DNA from: Limnephilus marmoratus
Lineage: Eukaryota; Arthropoda; Insecta; Trichoptera; Limnephilidae
Direction of reading: 5' to 3'
NCBI GenBank assembly: GCA_917880885.1
Contig: OU862919.1
Location: forward strand, 50,629,058-50,693,057
DNA length: 64,000 nucleotides
The notes beneath the pieces are model-generated. The model was not told where the DNA came from and did no database searches. It saw only the letters and a program-made list of their open reading frames with translations. Positions 63,841 to 64,000 of the stretch are shown piece by piece. Each line of letters opens with the position of its first letter. Within the stretch, counting starts at the first letter, position 1. The position numbers and the translations under genes are program-made.

Positions 63841-63844
63841 AAAA

Positions 63845-63945
63845 GGAAAAATAATCCCTAAGGGCCCGTGTCATCTTTGGAGATGTTATATGGATGATCT
63901 TTTAGGAAAAGGAAGGAGAGGCAGTTCTGGGAAGGAAACAGTACA
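63845..63945 (+). repeat. Dispersed repeat family A, 5' part
   Basis: GGAAAAATAATCCCTAAGGG, GTCATCTTTGGAGATG and GGCAGTTCTGGGAAGGAAAC match family A; it is cut off near the window end. Confidence 0.65.
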
Positions 63946-64000
63946 CAACTGCTAACCCTGTACAAATCACAAGTGGGTCCCACGGTTGAAGTTGGCAGCC

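Overview
The window looks like AT-rich, transposon-dense nuclear DNA from an arthropod, most likely an insect (possibly hemipteran; the order is a guess). There are no bacterial operons. The mix is typical of insect genomes: Ty3/gypsy with DD35E integrase, an LTR family with a tRNA-Tyr primer site, a TRIM with a tRNA-Trp primer site, LINEs with microsatellite tails, Penelope-like GIY-YIG remnants, mariner, hAT and TTAA foldback elements, Helitrons, and tRNA-derived SINEs. The only confident host gene is a two-pore-domain potassium channel on the minus strand at the right end (exons 60965-61148 and 59984-60473, polyA signal near 59850). A second possible host terminal exon lies at 26671-26856 (minus), and an orphan heat-shock-type promoter at 47751-47890.

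Layout. 1-6715: leader, intact gag (1532-2668) and pol (to 5886) of a Ty3/gypsy element, joined by a canonical -1 slippery site directly before the gag stop. 6716-8278: a complete solo LTR with an AGAAG target duplication, splitting the downstream flank of the gypsy element. 9482-13683: a truncated non-autonomous element whose end pieces match that solo LTR (tRNA-Tyr primer site, polypurine tract). In place of gag-pol it carries a minus-strand proline-rich ORF of about 1,157 codons built from several tandem-repeat families, broken by one TGA.

13.7-30 kb: a ~400-bp dispersed repeat (family A, about eight copies), a Helitron with a nested LINE (16252-17249), LINE pieces, a perfect hAT-type MITE (22470-23163) beside a TA-type MITE, and SINE pieces. 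30-38 kb: a solo LTR with GTTG duplication (30645-31547) and a miniature retrotransposon (36332-37772) of the same family, plus three tRNA-SINE copies. 38-49 kb: a second Helitron, a TTAA foldback element (41067-41846), an RTE-like LINE pseudogene, a 38-nt hairpin, a TA-type MITE and the heat-shock-type promoter. 49-59 kb: a long 5'-truncated LINE, a decayed but structurally complete mariner, two Penelope-like remnants, repeats with hammerhead-ribozyme-like cores, and a 16-bp satellite. 59.8-61.2 kb: the channel gene. The rest is unassigned AT-rich sequence.

How the parts work together: the gypsy element makes Gag and Gag-Pol by ribosomal frameshifting and could be autonomous. The tRNA-Tyr and tRNA-Trp LTR families, the MITEs, SINEs and Helitron copies lack their own enzymes and would need proteins supplied by other elements. 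The channel gene is the only unit with a clear host role.
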